Shown in pieces: positions 17,122-25,042 of a DNA stretch of 45,271 bases (position 1 is the first letter of the stretch; each line of letters opens with the position of its first letter). Made by a program: the position numbers and the translations under genes. Below the pieces are notes generated by a model that saw only the letters and a list, made by a program, of their open reading frames with translations, did not search any database and had not been told where the DNA came from. This DNA comes from Acidobacteriota bacterium (lineage in GTDB: Bacteria > Acidobacteriota > Vicinamibacteria > Vicinamibacterales > CAVVIG01). Location of the stretch: the NCBI GenBank assembly GCA_025358945.1, contig JANYHS010000018.1, forward strand, positions 1 to 45,271, given 5' to 3'.

Positions 17122-17964
17122 CTAAAGGAGCCGCGCGTCGAACGGGAGCGGCAGCAGATTCTTGAGGTGGTGCCGGCCTTTTTCTTCGGTGAGGTTGGCG
17201 AGCTGGATCTCGAGGTTGCCGCCGAACTCCCAGAGGATCTGGCGGCACGCGCCGCACGGCGGCGTCGGCGCCTCGGTGTCCGCGACAATCGCGATGCGCG
17301 TGAAAATGCGATGGCCTTCCGAGATGGCCTTGAACATCGCGAGCCGCTCGGCGCAGATGGTCAGGCCGTAGGTCGCGTTCTCGATATTGCAGCCGGTGAT
17401 GACGGTGCCATCGCCGGTCTCGAGCGCCGCGCCGACCTTGAAGTGCGAGAACGCGGCGTCGGCGTTCTCACGCGCGCGCCTGGCGGCGCCGATCAAGTCG
17501 ACTTCCCCCCCGCGATCGCGCACACGGCGGGGTCCCGTGCGGCGGTCCCGCTTGGCCCGGCGATCCCCGTCGGTCCGGCCGGCATCCTTGATGCGGCGAT
17601 CGAATCCGGCCCGCCGATCGGCTTCCACGCGCGCGCGACGGTCGTCGAGCAGCACGCGCATCGTCTCGCTCGGACGCACACCGTTCACCACGTGCGTCAC
17701 GCGGGCGATGTGGGACAGCTTCTCGGTGAGCGCCTGGACTTCGAGGTCGCGGTGACAGCGCTCGGCGGCGGTGGCATCGGTCCAGTACCGCACCGCGTAA
17801 AACCGCAGCGGGTACGCTTCGTCCCGAACCATTTCCGCGCGTCCGTACTCCTTGCGGATCAGGATCGCTTCGAAGTGGGCCGAGATCGCCGTGAACGCCG
17901 GCTCCTGGCCAACGTTGACGTCGACAAGCGATACCGACAGCCGGCGCGCGTCAGAGCTCTCCAA
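17122..17964 (-). CDS. Cytidine deaminase with N-terminal ABM/Dabb-like domain and DRR-rich linker
   Basis: A 280-residue protein in which only residues 155-280 are a standard cytidine deaminase (hydrolytic deamination of cytidine/deoxycytidine to uridine). Zinc ligands are Cys204 (TICAERL, catalytic Glu206) and Cys237/Cys240 (PPCGACRQ). Ordinary bacterial enzymes are about 130 residues. Residues 1-97 are an extra domain (LIRKEYGRAEMVRDEAYPLR, FYAVRYW) that resembles the small ferredoxin-like ABM/Dabb fold. Residues 107-150 are an Arg/Asp-rich linker with five DRR triplets. The frame is open throughout and no internal start fits the deaminase alone. The first codon is TTG at 17964, overlapping the punA stop by 14 bases. 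The deaminase assignment is firm; the N-domain function is unknown. Confidence 0.85.
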   Translation of the reverse strand: MESSDARRLSVSLVDVNVGQEPAFTAISAHFEAILIRKEYGRAEMVRDEAYPLRFYAVRYWTDATAAERCHRDLEVQALTEKLSHIARVTHVVNGVRPSETMRVLLDDRRARVEADRRAGFDRRIKDAGRTDGDRRAKRDRRTGPRRVRDRGGEVDLIGAARRARENADAAFSHFKVGAALETGDGTVITGCNIENATYGLTICAERLAMFKAISEGHRIFTRIAIVADTEAPTPPCGACRQILWEFGGNLEIQLANLTEEKGRHHLKNLLPLPFDARLL

Positions 17965-18769
17965 TGATCCCCTCCAGGAGCGCGATGAACTGTCCGCGGA
18001 CCCGCGCGGCGGTGGCCATGACCTCGGAATGGTCCAGCGCCTGGGGCAGCACGCCTGCGGCCATGTTCGTGATGCACGAGATGCCGAGCACGTCCATCTT
18101 CATGTGACGCGCGACAATCGCCTCGGGCACCGTGGACATCCCCACCGCGTCTGCGCCAATCGTTCTGAGATATCGGATCTCCGCTGGCGTTTCATAACTC
18201 GGGCCCATCAGCGCAGCATACACGCCGTGCGCCAGCTGGAACCCGAGTGTTTTGGCCGCGCCATCGGCAATTCCGCGCAACCGTGACGAGTAGACCTCGG
18301 TCATGTCGGGAAACCGGGCGCCAAACCGCTCGTCGTTGTCGCCGACCAGCGGGTTCTGACCCATCAGATTGATGTGGTCGTCGATGACCATCAGCGCGCC
18401 CTGGGAGAAGGTGGTGTTCACGCCGCCGGCGGCGTTGGTCAGGATCAGCGTCTGCACGCCGAGCAGTTTGAGCGCGCGAACCGCGAACGCCACCCGGCCG
18501 GCATCGTGTCCTTCGTAGAGATGGCAACGCCCGGCGAGGGCCGCGATCGTCCGGCCGCCCGACGTCCCGACCACCAGTTTCCCCGCGTGCCCGATCACCC
18601 GCGACGCCGGCCAGTGCGGCAGTTCGCCGTACGGCATCGTCACCCCATCGTCGAGTGCGCTGGCGAAGTCGCCGAGGCCCGATCCGAGGACGATGGCGAT
18701 TTCGGGAACGTCGGAGATGCGCGCCCGAATGGCGTCGGCGGCGGCCTTGACCTGATCGTAGTCGCTCAC
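17951..18769 (-). CDS. punA: Purine-nucleoside phosphorylase (trimeric type)
   Basis: Splits inosine, guanosine and their deoxy forms with phosphate to the base and (deoxy)ribose-1-phosphate. Length 272. Hallmarks of the trimeric class: IVLGSGLG (27-34), GHAGKLV (60-66), GRCHLYEGH (80-88), TNAAGGVN, MGPSYETPAEI and SCITNMAAG, where the Asn favours 6-oxopurines. The start is GTG 18769, where the conserved alignment begins; the open frame reaches further into the transporter gene, which is unlikely to be coding. It lies 49 bases after the transporter and overlaps the deaminase start, so it is expressed in the same operon. Confidence 0.94.
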   Translation of the reverse strand: MSDYDQVKAAADAIRARISDVPEIAIVLGSGLGDFASALDDGVTMPYGELPHWPASRVIGHAGKLVVGTSGGRTIAALAGRCHLYEGHDAGRVAFAVRALKLLGVQTLILTNAAGGVNTTFSQGALMVIDDHINLMGQNPLVGDNDERFGARFPDMTEVYSSRLRGIADGAAKTLGFQLAHGVYAALMGPSYETPAEIRYLRTIGADAVGMSTVPEAIVARHMKMDVLGISCITNMAAGVLPQALDHSEVMATAARVRGQFIALLEGIIGEL

Positions 18770-18818
18770 CAGCAACCCCGTGGAACGCTCAGGCCGCAAG
18801 GGTCGCCAGGCACGGCGT

Positions 18819-20099
18819 TCACAGCAGGAACCCGGCAATCGTCGCGGTCATGAAGTTGGCGAGCGTGCCCGCGAACATCGCGCGCAGCCCGAGGCGCGCC
18901 AGATCGTGGCGGCGGTTCGGCGCCAGCGCGCCGATGCCGCCGATCTGGATCCCGATCGAACTGAAGTTCGCAAAGCCGCACAGCGCGAACGTCGCGATCG
19001 TGAACGACTTGGGATCGAGCACCGACTTCATCGGCCCGAGCTGCGCGTAGGCGACGAACTCGTTGAGCACCATGCGGGTGCCAAGCAGGTTGCCGATCGT
19101 CGGCGCATCCTTCCACGGCACACCCATGCTCCAGGCGACGGGCGCAAACACCCAGCCGAAGAGCTGCTGCATGCTGAAGTGCTCCAGGCTGGCGATGCCC
19201 ATGCGGGCGGCCTGGTGGCCCAGCGCACCGAGCACGTAGTTGACGAGCGCCACGAGCGCGAGAAACGAAATCAGCATCGCGCCGACGTTCAGCGCGAGGT
19301 GCAGACCTTCGCCGGTGCCGCGCCCAGCCGCGTCGATGACGTTGACGTCGGTGTTCTCGATCTCCAGCCTCACCGACCCCATCGTCTTGGGCACGTCGGT
19401 TTCCGGGACGAGCATCTTGGCCATCATGATGGTGCCGGGCGCTGTCATGATGACCGCGGTCAGCAGATGCTTGGCCTCAATGCCGAACAGGATGTAGGCC
19501 GCCATGATGCCGCCCGAAATGTGCGCCATGCCCGAGGTCATCACCGTCATCAGCTCCGACTGGGTCATCTCCGGCAGATACGGGCGAATCGTCAGCGGCG
19601 CTTCCGTCTGTCCCATGAAGATGCTGGCGGCGACGTTGAGCGACTCCGCGCCGCTGCATTTCATGACGCGGTGCATGACGACCGCCATCAACCGCACGAC
19701 GAACTGCATCACGCCGTAGTAGTAGAGGATCGCGAACAGCGCGGCGATGAAGATGATCGTCGGCAGCACCTGGAACGCGAAAATCACCGCGTAGTTGCCG
19801 CCTTCGGGCCCGAGCGCGCCGGTCATCGCGCGTCCCCAGACCGTGCTGTTACCGAGCGGGCCGAACACGAACGCGGCGCCGACGCCGGCGAACCCGAGCA
19901 GTTTGTTGATGCCCGCGCCAAGGGTTTCGAACACGCGCTGTCCGGCGGCGGTCTTCAACACGATCAGCGCAAAAATGACCTGCAGGCTCAATCCCCAGGC
20001 GACCGTCGACCAGTTGATGGCGCGCCGGTTGTTGGAGAACGCCACGGCAATGGTCAGGATCACGAAGGCGCCAAACAACGGTTGCAGCACTCCGAGCAT
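18819..20099 (-). CDS. Concentrative nucleoside transporter (NupC/CNT family)
   Basis: Inner-membrane symporter of 426 residues that brings nucleosides into the cell with H+ or Na+. It has three N-terminal helices, the CNT core with GAAFVFGPLGN near residue 80, the central MGQTEAPLTIRPYL (substrate-binding, around 145-160), SGGIMAAYILFGI and the C-terminal FANFSSIGIQIGGIG. The start is ATG 20099, forming TGATG with the deoA stop; the open frame begins three bases earlier at TTG. It stands between deoA and punA, as expected for an uptake-plus-phosphorolysis operon. Confidence 0.94.
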   Translation of the reverse strand: MLGVLQPLFGAFVILTIAVAFSNNRRAINWSTVAWGLSLQVIFALIVLKTAAGQRVFETLGAGINKLLGFAGVGAAFVFGPLGNSTVWGRAMTGALGPEGGNYAVIFAFQVLPTIIFIAALFAILYYYGVMQFVVRLMAVVMHRVMKCSGAESLNVAASIFMGQTEAPLTIRPYLPEMTQSELMTVMTSGMAHISGGIMAAYILFGIEAKHLLTAVIMTAPGTIMMAKMLVPETDVPKTMGSVRLEIENTDVNVIDAAGRGTGEGLHLALNVGAMLISFLALVALVNYVLGALGHQAARMGIASLEHFSMQQLFGWVFAPVAWSMGVPWKDAPTIGNLLGTRMVLNEFVAYAQLGPMKSVLDPKSFTIATFALCGFANFSSIGIQIGGIGALAPNRRHDLARLGLRAMFAGTLANFMTATIAGFLL

Positions 20100-21403
20100 C
20101 AATGCACCTCGTCGAGAATGAGACGGCGTGCCGGAGGAGGCGCGTCGCCGACGGCGATCGCCTGATGCAGCAACGCGCGCGCCCGTTCGAGCCGCTCGCG
20201 ATCGCGATAGAAGATTTCGACGATCGGATCGCCGCGGCGGACCGCCGCGCCGGGCTTGGCCAGCACCATGATGCCGACGCCGAAGTCGACCGCGTCTTCG
20301 ACCCGATCGCGCCCAGCCCCGAGCTGGACCGACGCGCGGCCCACCAGTTCGGCGTCCACCCGCGTCAGGAACCCGTCGCGCGGCGCCGTGATGATCTCCT
20401 GCGTGTCGACGTGCGGCAGGCGCGACAGATCGTCGATGACGCGCGGGTCGCCGCCCTGCATGTCGATGATCTGGCCGAACCGTTCAAGCGCCCTGCCGGA
20501 GCTGATCGCCTGTTGCGCCAGCCGCCCGGCGTCCTCGAGGCTCGTCGCCACCTTGCCGAGGACCAGCACGCGCTTGGTCAACTCGAGCGTGACCTCAATC
20601 AGATCGGCCGGACCGCCTCCGCGCAGCACCTCGATGCATTCGGCGACCTCGTTCGCATTGCCGACCGCGCGGCCGAGCGGCGACTCCATGTCGGTGATCA
20701 ACGCCACCGTCTTGACCCCCGACGCGTTGCCGATCGAGACCAGCGACTGCGCGAGCATGCGCGAGTCCGCTTCGGTTTTCATGAATGCGCCGCTGCCCGT
20801 TTTCACGTCGAGCACCAGCGCATCAATCCCTTCGGCGATCTTCTTGCTCATGATCGACGCGCTGATCAGCGGGATGCTCTCCACCGTGCCGGTGACATCG
20901 CGCAACGCGTACAGCTTCTTGTCCGCCGGGGCAATCTGCGACGTCTGGCCGATCATCCCGCAGCCGGTCTTGACCAGCGCCGCGGTGAATTCTTCCAGCG
21001 ACAGGCCGACGCGGAATCCGGGAATCGCCTCGAGCTTGTCGAGCGTGCCGCCGGTGTGCCCGAGACCGCGCCCCGACATCATCGGGACGGGCACGCCGCA
21101 GGCCGCTGCGACGGGCGCGAGGATCAGCGAGGTCTTGTCGCCGACGCCGCCCGTGCTGTGCTTGTCGACCTTCAGGCCCGGCACCCGGCTGAGGTCCACG
21201 CGAATGCCCGAATGCACCATCGCATCCGTCAGCCGCGCGGTCTCGTCCGGCGTCATCCCGCGCAGCACGATGGCCATCAGCAGCGCCGAGGCCTGGTAGT
21301 CAGGCCACGCGCCAGAGGTCACCCCGTCGACGAAGAAACGGATTTCGTCGTGCGACAGCGCCCCGCCGTCCCGTTTCTTCATGATCACGTCGACCGCGCG
21401 CAT
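20099..21403 (-). CDS. deoA: Thymidine/pyrimidine-nucleoside phosphorylase
   Basis: Cleaves thymidine, deoxyuridine or uridine with phosphate to the base and (deoxy)ribose-1-phosphate. Length 434. Motifs: KHSTGGVGDKTSL (phosphate and nucleoside contacts), SGRGLGHTGGTLDKLEAI, and KIAEGIDALVLDVKTGSGAFMK, followed by the C-terminal alpha/beta domain. The start is ATG 21403 (MRAVDVIMKKRDGG); the open frame extends upstream through the neighbouring gene in antisense. It is the first gene of the nucleoside operon. Whether it is DeoA-type or the broader Pdp type cannot be decided by eye. Confidence 0.93.
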   Translation of the reverse strand: MRAVDVIMKKRDGGALSHDEIRFFVDGVTSGAWPDYQASALLMAIVLRGMTPDETARLTDAMVHSGIRVDLSRVPGLKVDKHSTGGVGDKTSLILAPVAAACGVPVPMMSGRGLGHTGGTLDKLEAIPGFRVGLSLEEFTAALVKTGCGMIGQTSQIAPADKKLYALRDVTGTVESIPLISASIMSKKIAEGIDALVLDVKTGSGAFMKTEADSRMLAQSLVSIGNASGVKTVALITDMESPLGRAVGNANEVAECIEVLRGGGPADLIEVTLELTKRVLVLGKVATSLEDAGRLAQQAISSGRALERFGQIIDMQGGDPRVIDDLSRLPHVDTQEIITAPRDGFLTRVDAELVGRASVQLGAGRDRVEDAVDFGVGIMVLAKPGAAVRRGDPIVEIFYRDRERLERARALLHQAIAVGDAPPPARRLILDEVH

Positions 21404-21435
21404 TTGGCGGGCAGTATATCGGAGATAATCACCTC
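21404..21435. promoter_or_regulatory. Compact divergent promoter between deoA and the first HEAT gene
   Basis: Only 32 bases separate two divergent start codons. On the minus strand TATACT (21413-21418, read in reverse) lies 9 bases before the deoA ATG. On the plus strand GATAAT (21424-21429) lies 6 bases before the HEAT-protein GTG. Both messages would start at or next to their start codon. Each promoter's upstream contacts must lie inside the other gene, so the two units probably influence each other. Confidence 0.5.
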
Positions 21436-23655
21436 GTGTCCCAGGTGTCCCAGCTGTCCCCTGAACTGTCGCGGGGTTTGCTGCACATGGCTCGCGCGCT
21501 GCTGGCCGCGGTGCGCAACTGGACGCTGTATCCGCCCGAACATCCCACCGTCCGCGCGTCGGTCGAGCGCCTCGCCGCCGCCCTCCAGGCATCGGAGCTG
21601 GGCGCGGCATTTGCCATCGGCGTGACGCCCGACACCCTGATGATCGAGGGCGCCGCCGCCGACAACAGCCAGACCGGCATCACCGAGGCGGCGGCGATGC
21701 TGCACGACCGGGACATCGTGTCGATCATGTTCGTGGGCGCGGTCCCGCCGGAGACCATCCACGCATTCCTCCGCATGCTCACGCTGGAACCCGCCGAACG
21801 CCGCGCGCGCGGCGGCCCCGCGCGCATCTGGGCCGACCAGGGCCATCCCTCGGTGACCATCGAGCAAATCGACTACTCGAAAGTCCTGGCGCGCGAAGAA
21901 GGCCCGGCCGCGGAGCCGGCCAAGCGCGACGATCTCTGGCGCTCGATCGTGATCTCGATCGCGGGCGGACAGAAAGCCATCTTCGACCAGCGCGCGCAGG
22001 AACGGCTGCTGGCGATCGCCGGCAGCGCCGCCAACATCGGCGATCTCGCCACCGCCGTCGCCGCGCCCAAGTGCACGCTCGACGGCTCGCCGATGATCAC
22101 GTCGCAGGCGGCCACCGTCCTCGCCGCGTTCCGCCACCTCTCCAGCATCGTCTCGGTGATGTCGCCCGATCGCCTGCCCGAGGTGATGACCAACCTGGCG
22201 ACCGCGGCCACGCAGCTCGACCCGCACGTCATCATGCAGCTGATGCAGAGTCCGGACGACCCCGGCAGCGTGCCGGTGATCGCCGGGATGGCGGCGGCGT
22301 TCGACGATGTGAAGGTCGCGCAGTTGCTGGCCACGGCGCTGGCGCTCGACGGCCAGGCCTCGGATCGCCTCGCCACTATCTTCAACACCATCGCGCCCGA
22401 CGAAGATCGCAAGCGCCGCGTCCTCACGCTGACCCGCAGCTTGCTCAGCGAAACTGATTTCGGCCGCTCCGGACAATTCCAGGTGCTGTGGGCGTCCACC
22501 GAAGAGCTGCTCGTCGCCTACAACGACAAAGCGTTCGTGTCCGACTCGTACCGCAACGCGCTCGACGGCGTCGGCGGACGGGCGGAGCGCATGTCGTCGG
22601 TCGATCTGCCCGACGAGCTGCCCGAGTGGATGGAGAGCCTCGGCCAGGCCAACGTCCGCGTGCTGTCGGTGACGATGTTGATCGATCTCTTCACGCTCGA
22701 GCAGGACCCGGCGCGGGCCGCCGACATGGCGCCCGACATGTCCGCGCTCGCCGAAGATCTGCTGATGTCCGGCGCCTACGACGACGCCCTGACCGTGACG
22801 CGGGCGCTGCAGACCCGCGCGTCGGCCCAGAAGAGCATCGGCAAAGAGGCGTGCCGGCGCGCGCTGGATGAACTCGGTGAGTCGCTCGCGATGCGCGAAA
22901 CGGTGGCGCTGATCGGTGACGTGGACGAGGACGGCTGGACGGGGATCAAGTCGGTGATCGACTCGATCGGCGTGTCCAGCGTCGAGGCGCTCAAGAGCGC
23001 CATCGCCGTCGAGCAGGACAACATCACCACCACCCGGGCGGAAGCGATCATTGCCGGATTCGGATCGAAGGCGGTGATGCGGCTGGCGTCGCTCGTCGGA
23101 GATTCGCGGTGGTTCGTCCAGCGGCGCGGCGCGCGGCTGCTCGGCAAGATCGGGACGGCGGACGCCGTGCCGCTCCTGCAACCGCTGCTTCGGCAGAGCG
23201 ACCCGCGTGTGGCGCGCGAAGCGGTCGCCGCGCTGGGCGTGATTCCGGATCCGGCGGCGGCCCGCGCCATCCAGACGGTGTTGCGAGCCGCGACCGGCGA
23301 CGTACGCCGCGCAGTCACCGACGCGCTGGTGGCCGAGAAAGATCCGCGCGTGGTGCCGATGCTCGTGCGCATCATCGAAGAAAGCGAAGCGCTCGGCAAG
23401 GACCACGAACTCGTGCTCGAAACGGTCGGGGCGCTCGGCACGGTCGGCACGGATGCCGCGGTATCCGTCCTCGTCACCGTCTCCCAGAAACGATCGTTCT
23501 TCGGCCGCAAGAAAGCACGCGCGCTCAAGGAACGCAGCGTGGATGCACTCGCCCGCGTCGGCACGGCCCGGTCGGCTGCCGCCCTGCAGGACGCGGCGAC
23601 CAAGGGCGATGGCATGTTGCGGAAGATTGCCGCACAGAAAGTCAGGGGCTCATGA
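21436..23655 (+). CDS. HEAT-repeat protein with LYxxxHP N-terminal domain (first of pair)
   Basis: A 739-residue cytoplasmic protein with no signal or membrane segment. Residues 10-155 form a domain with LYPPEHP (31-37), FAIGVTPDTLMIEG (59-72) and VTIEQIDYSKVL (140-151). A helical middle follows (about 165-510), then HEAT-type repeats (about 535-735; for example AVPLLQPLLRQSDPRVAREAVAALG without long gaps). The same N-domain opens the next three genes. HEAT solenoids bind partners, so I infer a scaffold or regulator for the adjacent HD-GYP enzyme. The start is GTG 21436, six bases after a -10 box; an ATG at 21487 is an alternative. First gene of a four-gene array. Confidence 0.85.
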   Translation: MSQVSQLSPELSRGLLHMARALLAAVRNWTLYPPEHPTVRASVERLAAALQASELGAAFAIGVTPDTLMIEGAAADNSQTGITEAAAMLHDRDIVSIMFVGAVPPETIHAFLRMLTLEPAERRARGGPARIWADQGHPSVTIEQIDYSKVLAREEGPAAEPAKRDDLWRSIVISIAGGQKAIFDQRAQERLLAIAGSAANIGDLATAVAAPKCTLDGSPMITSQAATVLAAFRHLSSIVSVMSPDRLPEVMTNLATAATQLDPHVIMQLMQSPDDPGSVPVIAGMAAAFDDVKVAQLLATALALDGQASDRLATIFNTIAPDEDRKRRVLTLTRSLLSETDFGRSGQFQVLWASTEELLVAYNDKAFVSDSYRNALDGVGGRAERMSSVDLPDELPEWMESLGQANVRVLSVTMLIDLFTLEQDPARAADMAPDMSALAEDLLMSGAYDDALTVTRALQTRASAQKSIGKEACRRALDELGESLAMRETVALIGDVDEDGWTGIKSVIDSIGVSSVEALKSAIAVEQDNITTTRAEAIIAGFGSKAVMRLASLVGDSRWFVQRRGARLLGKIGTADAVPLLQPLLRQSDPRVAREAVAALGVIPDPAAARAIQTVLRAATGDVRRAVTDALVAEKDPRVVPMLVRIIEESEALGKDHELVLETVGALGTVGTDAAVSVLVTVSQKRSFFGRKKARALKERSVDALARVGTARSAAALQDAATKGDGMLRKIAAQKVRGS

Positions 23656-23686
23656 CGCAGGGCTCAGGACTCAGGACTCAGGGCTG
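23648..23686. repeat. GGACTCA direct repeats between HEAT and HD-GYP genes
   Basis: CAGGGCTCAGGACTCAGGACTCAGGGCTGATGG contains GGCTCA, GGACTCA, GGACTCA and GGGCTGA in tandem. It straddles the stop of the HEAT gene and ends at the next start codon (ATG 23687), so it also takes the place of a ribosome-binding site (CTCAGGG). A related GGGCTGATGG string occurs at 31439-31448. Confidence 0.55.
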
Positions 23687-25042
23687 ATGGAGCAGAAAAA
23701 AGCCGAGGAGCTGATCAGGCGACTTGCCGCGGCGCTGCGAGGCACCGAGCTGTACTCGGCGGCGCATCCGCTCGTGCAGCGCGGCATCGACGCGTTCACG
23801 GCGGCCGCGCAGGACGGCTTGAAAGTCACGCCGTCGGTCGTCATCGGCTTCATCGGCGACGAAGTCGTCGTCGACGGGACGCGATTGCCGAAAGGCACGG
23901 CGTCGCTCATCGGATTCGCGCGCGATCTGCGGGACCGCGGCATCGAAAAAATCACGCTGACGCGCGGGCTGTCACGCACGGAGGTCGGCAGCCTGGTGGC
24001 GGCGTTCACCGACAAAGGCTCGCCGGTCCCGCTGCCCGAGCGGTTGATTACGCGCGGCGTCCGCAACGTCACGCTCGGCCGCATCATCGTCGACGACGTC
24101 AGCGACGATCAGGCGGGCATTGCCGCGGCCCGGCGCGTGTACAGCACGGCTGTGGAGACAGCGGAAAATCTCTGGAACGCGGCGAAAGCCGGCGATCAGC
24201 CTGACCCCGGCGCAGCGCGGAAGATCATCGACGGTCTCGCGCGCCTGGTCACGCAGGACCGGACGTCGCTGATGGCGCTGACCGCGCTGAAGAAGTACGA
24301 CAACTACACCTTCACCCACATGGTGAACGTATCGGCGCTGGCCATGGCGCAGGCGCGCGCACTGAACATCGACGGCCCGCTGCTGCGCGAGTTCGGATTC
24401 GCGGCGCTGATGCACGACATCGGCAAGGTCAGGACGCCGCTCGAAGTGCTGAACAAACCCGGCAAGCTGACCGGCGAAGAATTCGACATCATGAAGCGCC
24501 ACGTCATCGACGGCGCGCACATCCTGCGACGCACGCCGGAGATGCCGGCGCTGGCGCCGATTGTGGCCTTCGAGCATCACCTGAAGCAGGACCTGAGCGG
24601 ATATCCCGAGAAGATCGGCAGCCGACAGCTGAATCTCTGCACGATGATCGTGTCGATTGCCGACGTGTTTGACGCGCTGCGCAGTAACCGGCCGTACCGC
24701 GAAGGGATGGCGACCGTCCGCATCCGCAGCGTCATGGGCGAACAGGGCAACCCCGCGTTCAACCAGGTGCTGCTCAAGCGCTTCGTCAACCTGATGGGGC
24801 TGTTCCCGGTCGGCAATCTGGTGCGCCTCAATAAAGGCGAAGTGGCGGTCGTCACCGCCGAGCACCCGACCGATCCGTTCCGGCCGCAGGTCAAGATCCT
24901 GATGGATCCGTCGGGCGCCCTCATCGAAGATCCGCCGCTGGCGAACACCTGGGAACGAGACAGCCGCGGCGAGCACCCGCACGCGGTGGTCGAGGCCATC
25001 GATCCGGAGTCGGTCGACATCGACCCGCTGCAGTACCTGTGA
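23687..25042 (+). CDS. HD-GYP domain phosphodiesterase with LYxxxHP N-terminal domain (first)
   Basis: A 451-residue cytoplasmic enzyme predicted to hydrolyse cyclic-di-GMP. Residues 8-140 are the array's common N-domain: LYSAAHP (22-28), VVIGFIGDEVVVDG (51-64), VTLGRIIVDDV (128-138). The HD-GYP domain (about 195-400) keeps its metal ligands: His211, His243-Asp244 (LMHDIGKV), His272 and His297-His298, then SGYP (304-307) and SIADVFDALRS. One departure from the family pattern is DLSGYP where DGSGYP is usual. A C-terminal part of about 70 residues follows, with PVGNLVRLNKGEVAVV. The start is ATG 23687, since the upstream frame is repeat DNA. The stop forms TGATG with the next gene. Confidence 0.9.
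   Translation: MEQKKAEELIRRLAAALRGTELYSAAHPLVQRGIDAFTAAAQDGLKVTPSVVIGFIGDEVVVDGTRLPKGTASLIGFARDLRDRGIEKITLTRGLSRTEVGSLVAAFTDKGSPVPLPERLITRGVRNVTLGRIIVDDVSDDQAGIAAARRVYSTAVETAENLWNAAKAGDQPDPGAARKIIDGLARLVTQDRTSLMALTALKKYDNYTFTHMVNVSALAMAQARALNIDGPLLREFGFAALMHDIGKVRTPLEVLNKPGKLTGEEFDIMKRHVIDGAHILRRTPEMPALAPIVAFEHHLKQDLSGYPEKIGSRQLNLCTMIVSIADVFDALRSNRPYREGMATVRIRSVMGEQGNPAFNQVLLKRFVNLMGLFPVGNLVRLNKGEVAVVTAEHPTDPFRPQVKILMDPSGALIEDPPLANTWERDSRGEHPHAVVEAIDPESVDIDPLQYL

Noticed and set aside
18780-20165. Open frame of 461 codons on the plus strand
   Set aside because: It lies antisense to the nucleoside transporter; composition is that of a shadow frame.
20102-21625. Open frame of 507 codons on the plus strand
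   Set aside because: It is the reverse of deoA, whose active-site motifs are complete.
21385-23406. Open frame of 673 codons on the minus strand
   Set aside because: It is antisense to the first HEAT gene, which has matching paralogues downstream. The antisense product is His/Arg-rich with no domain.
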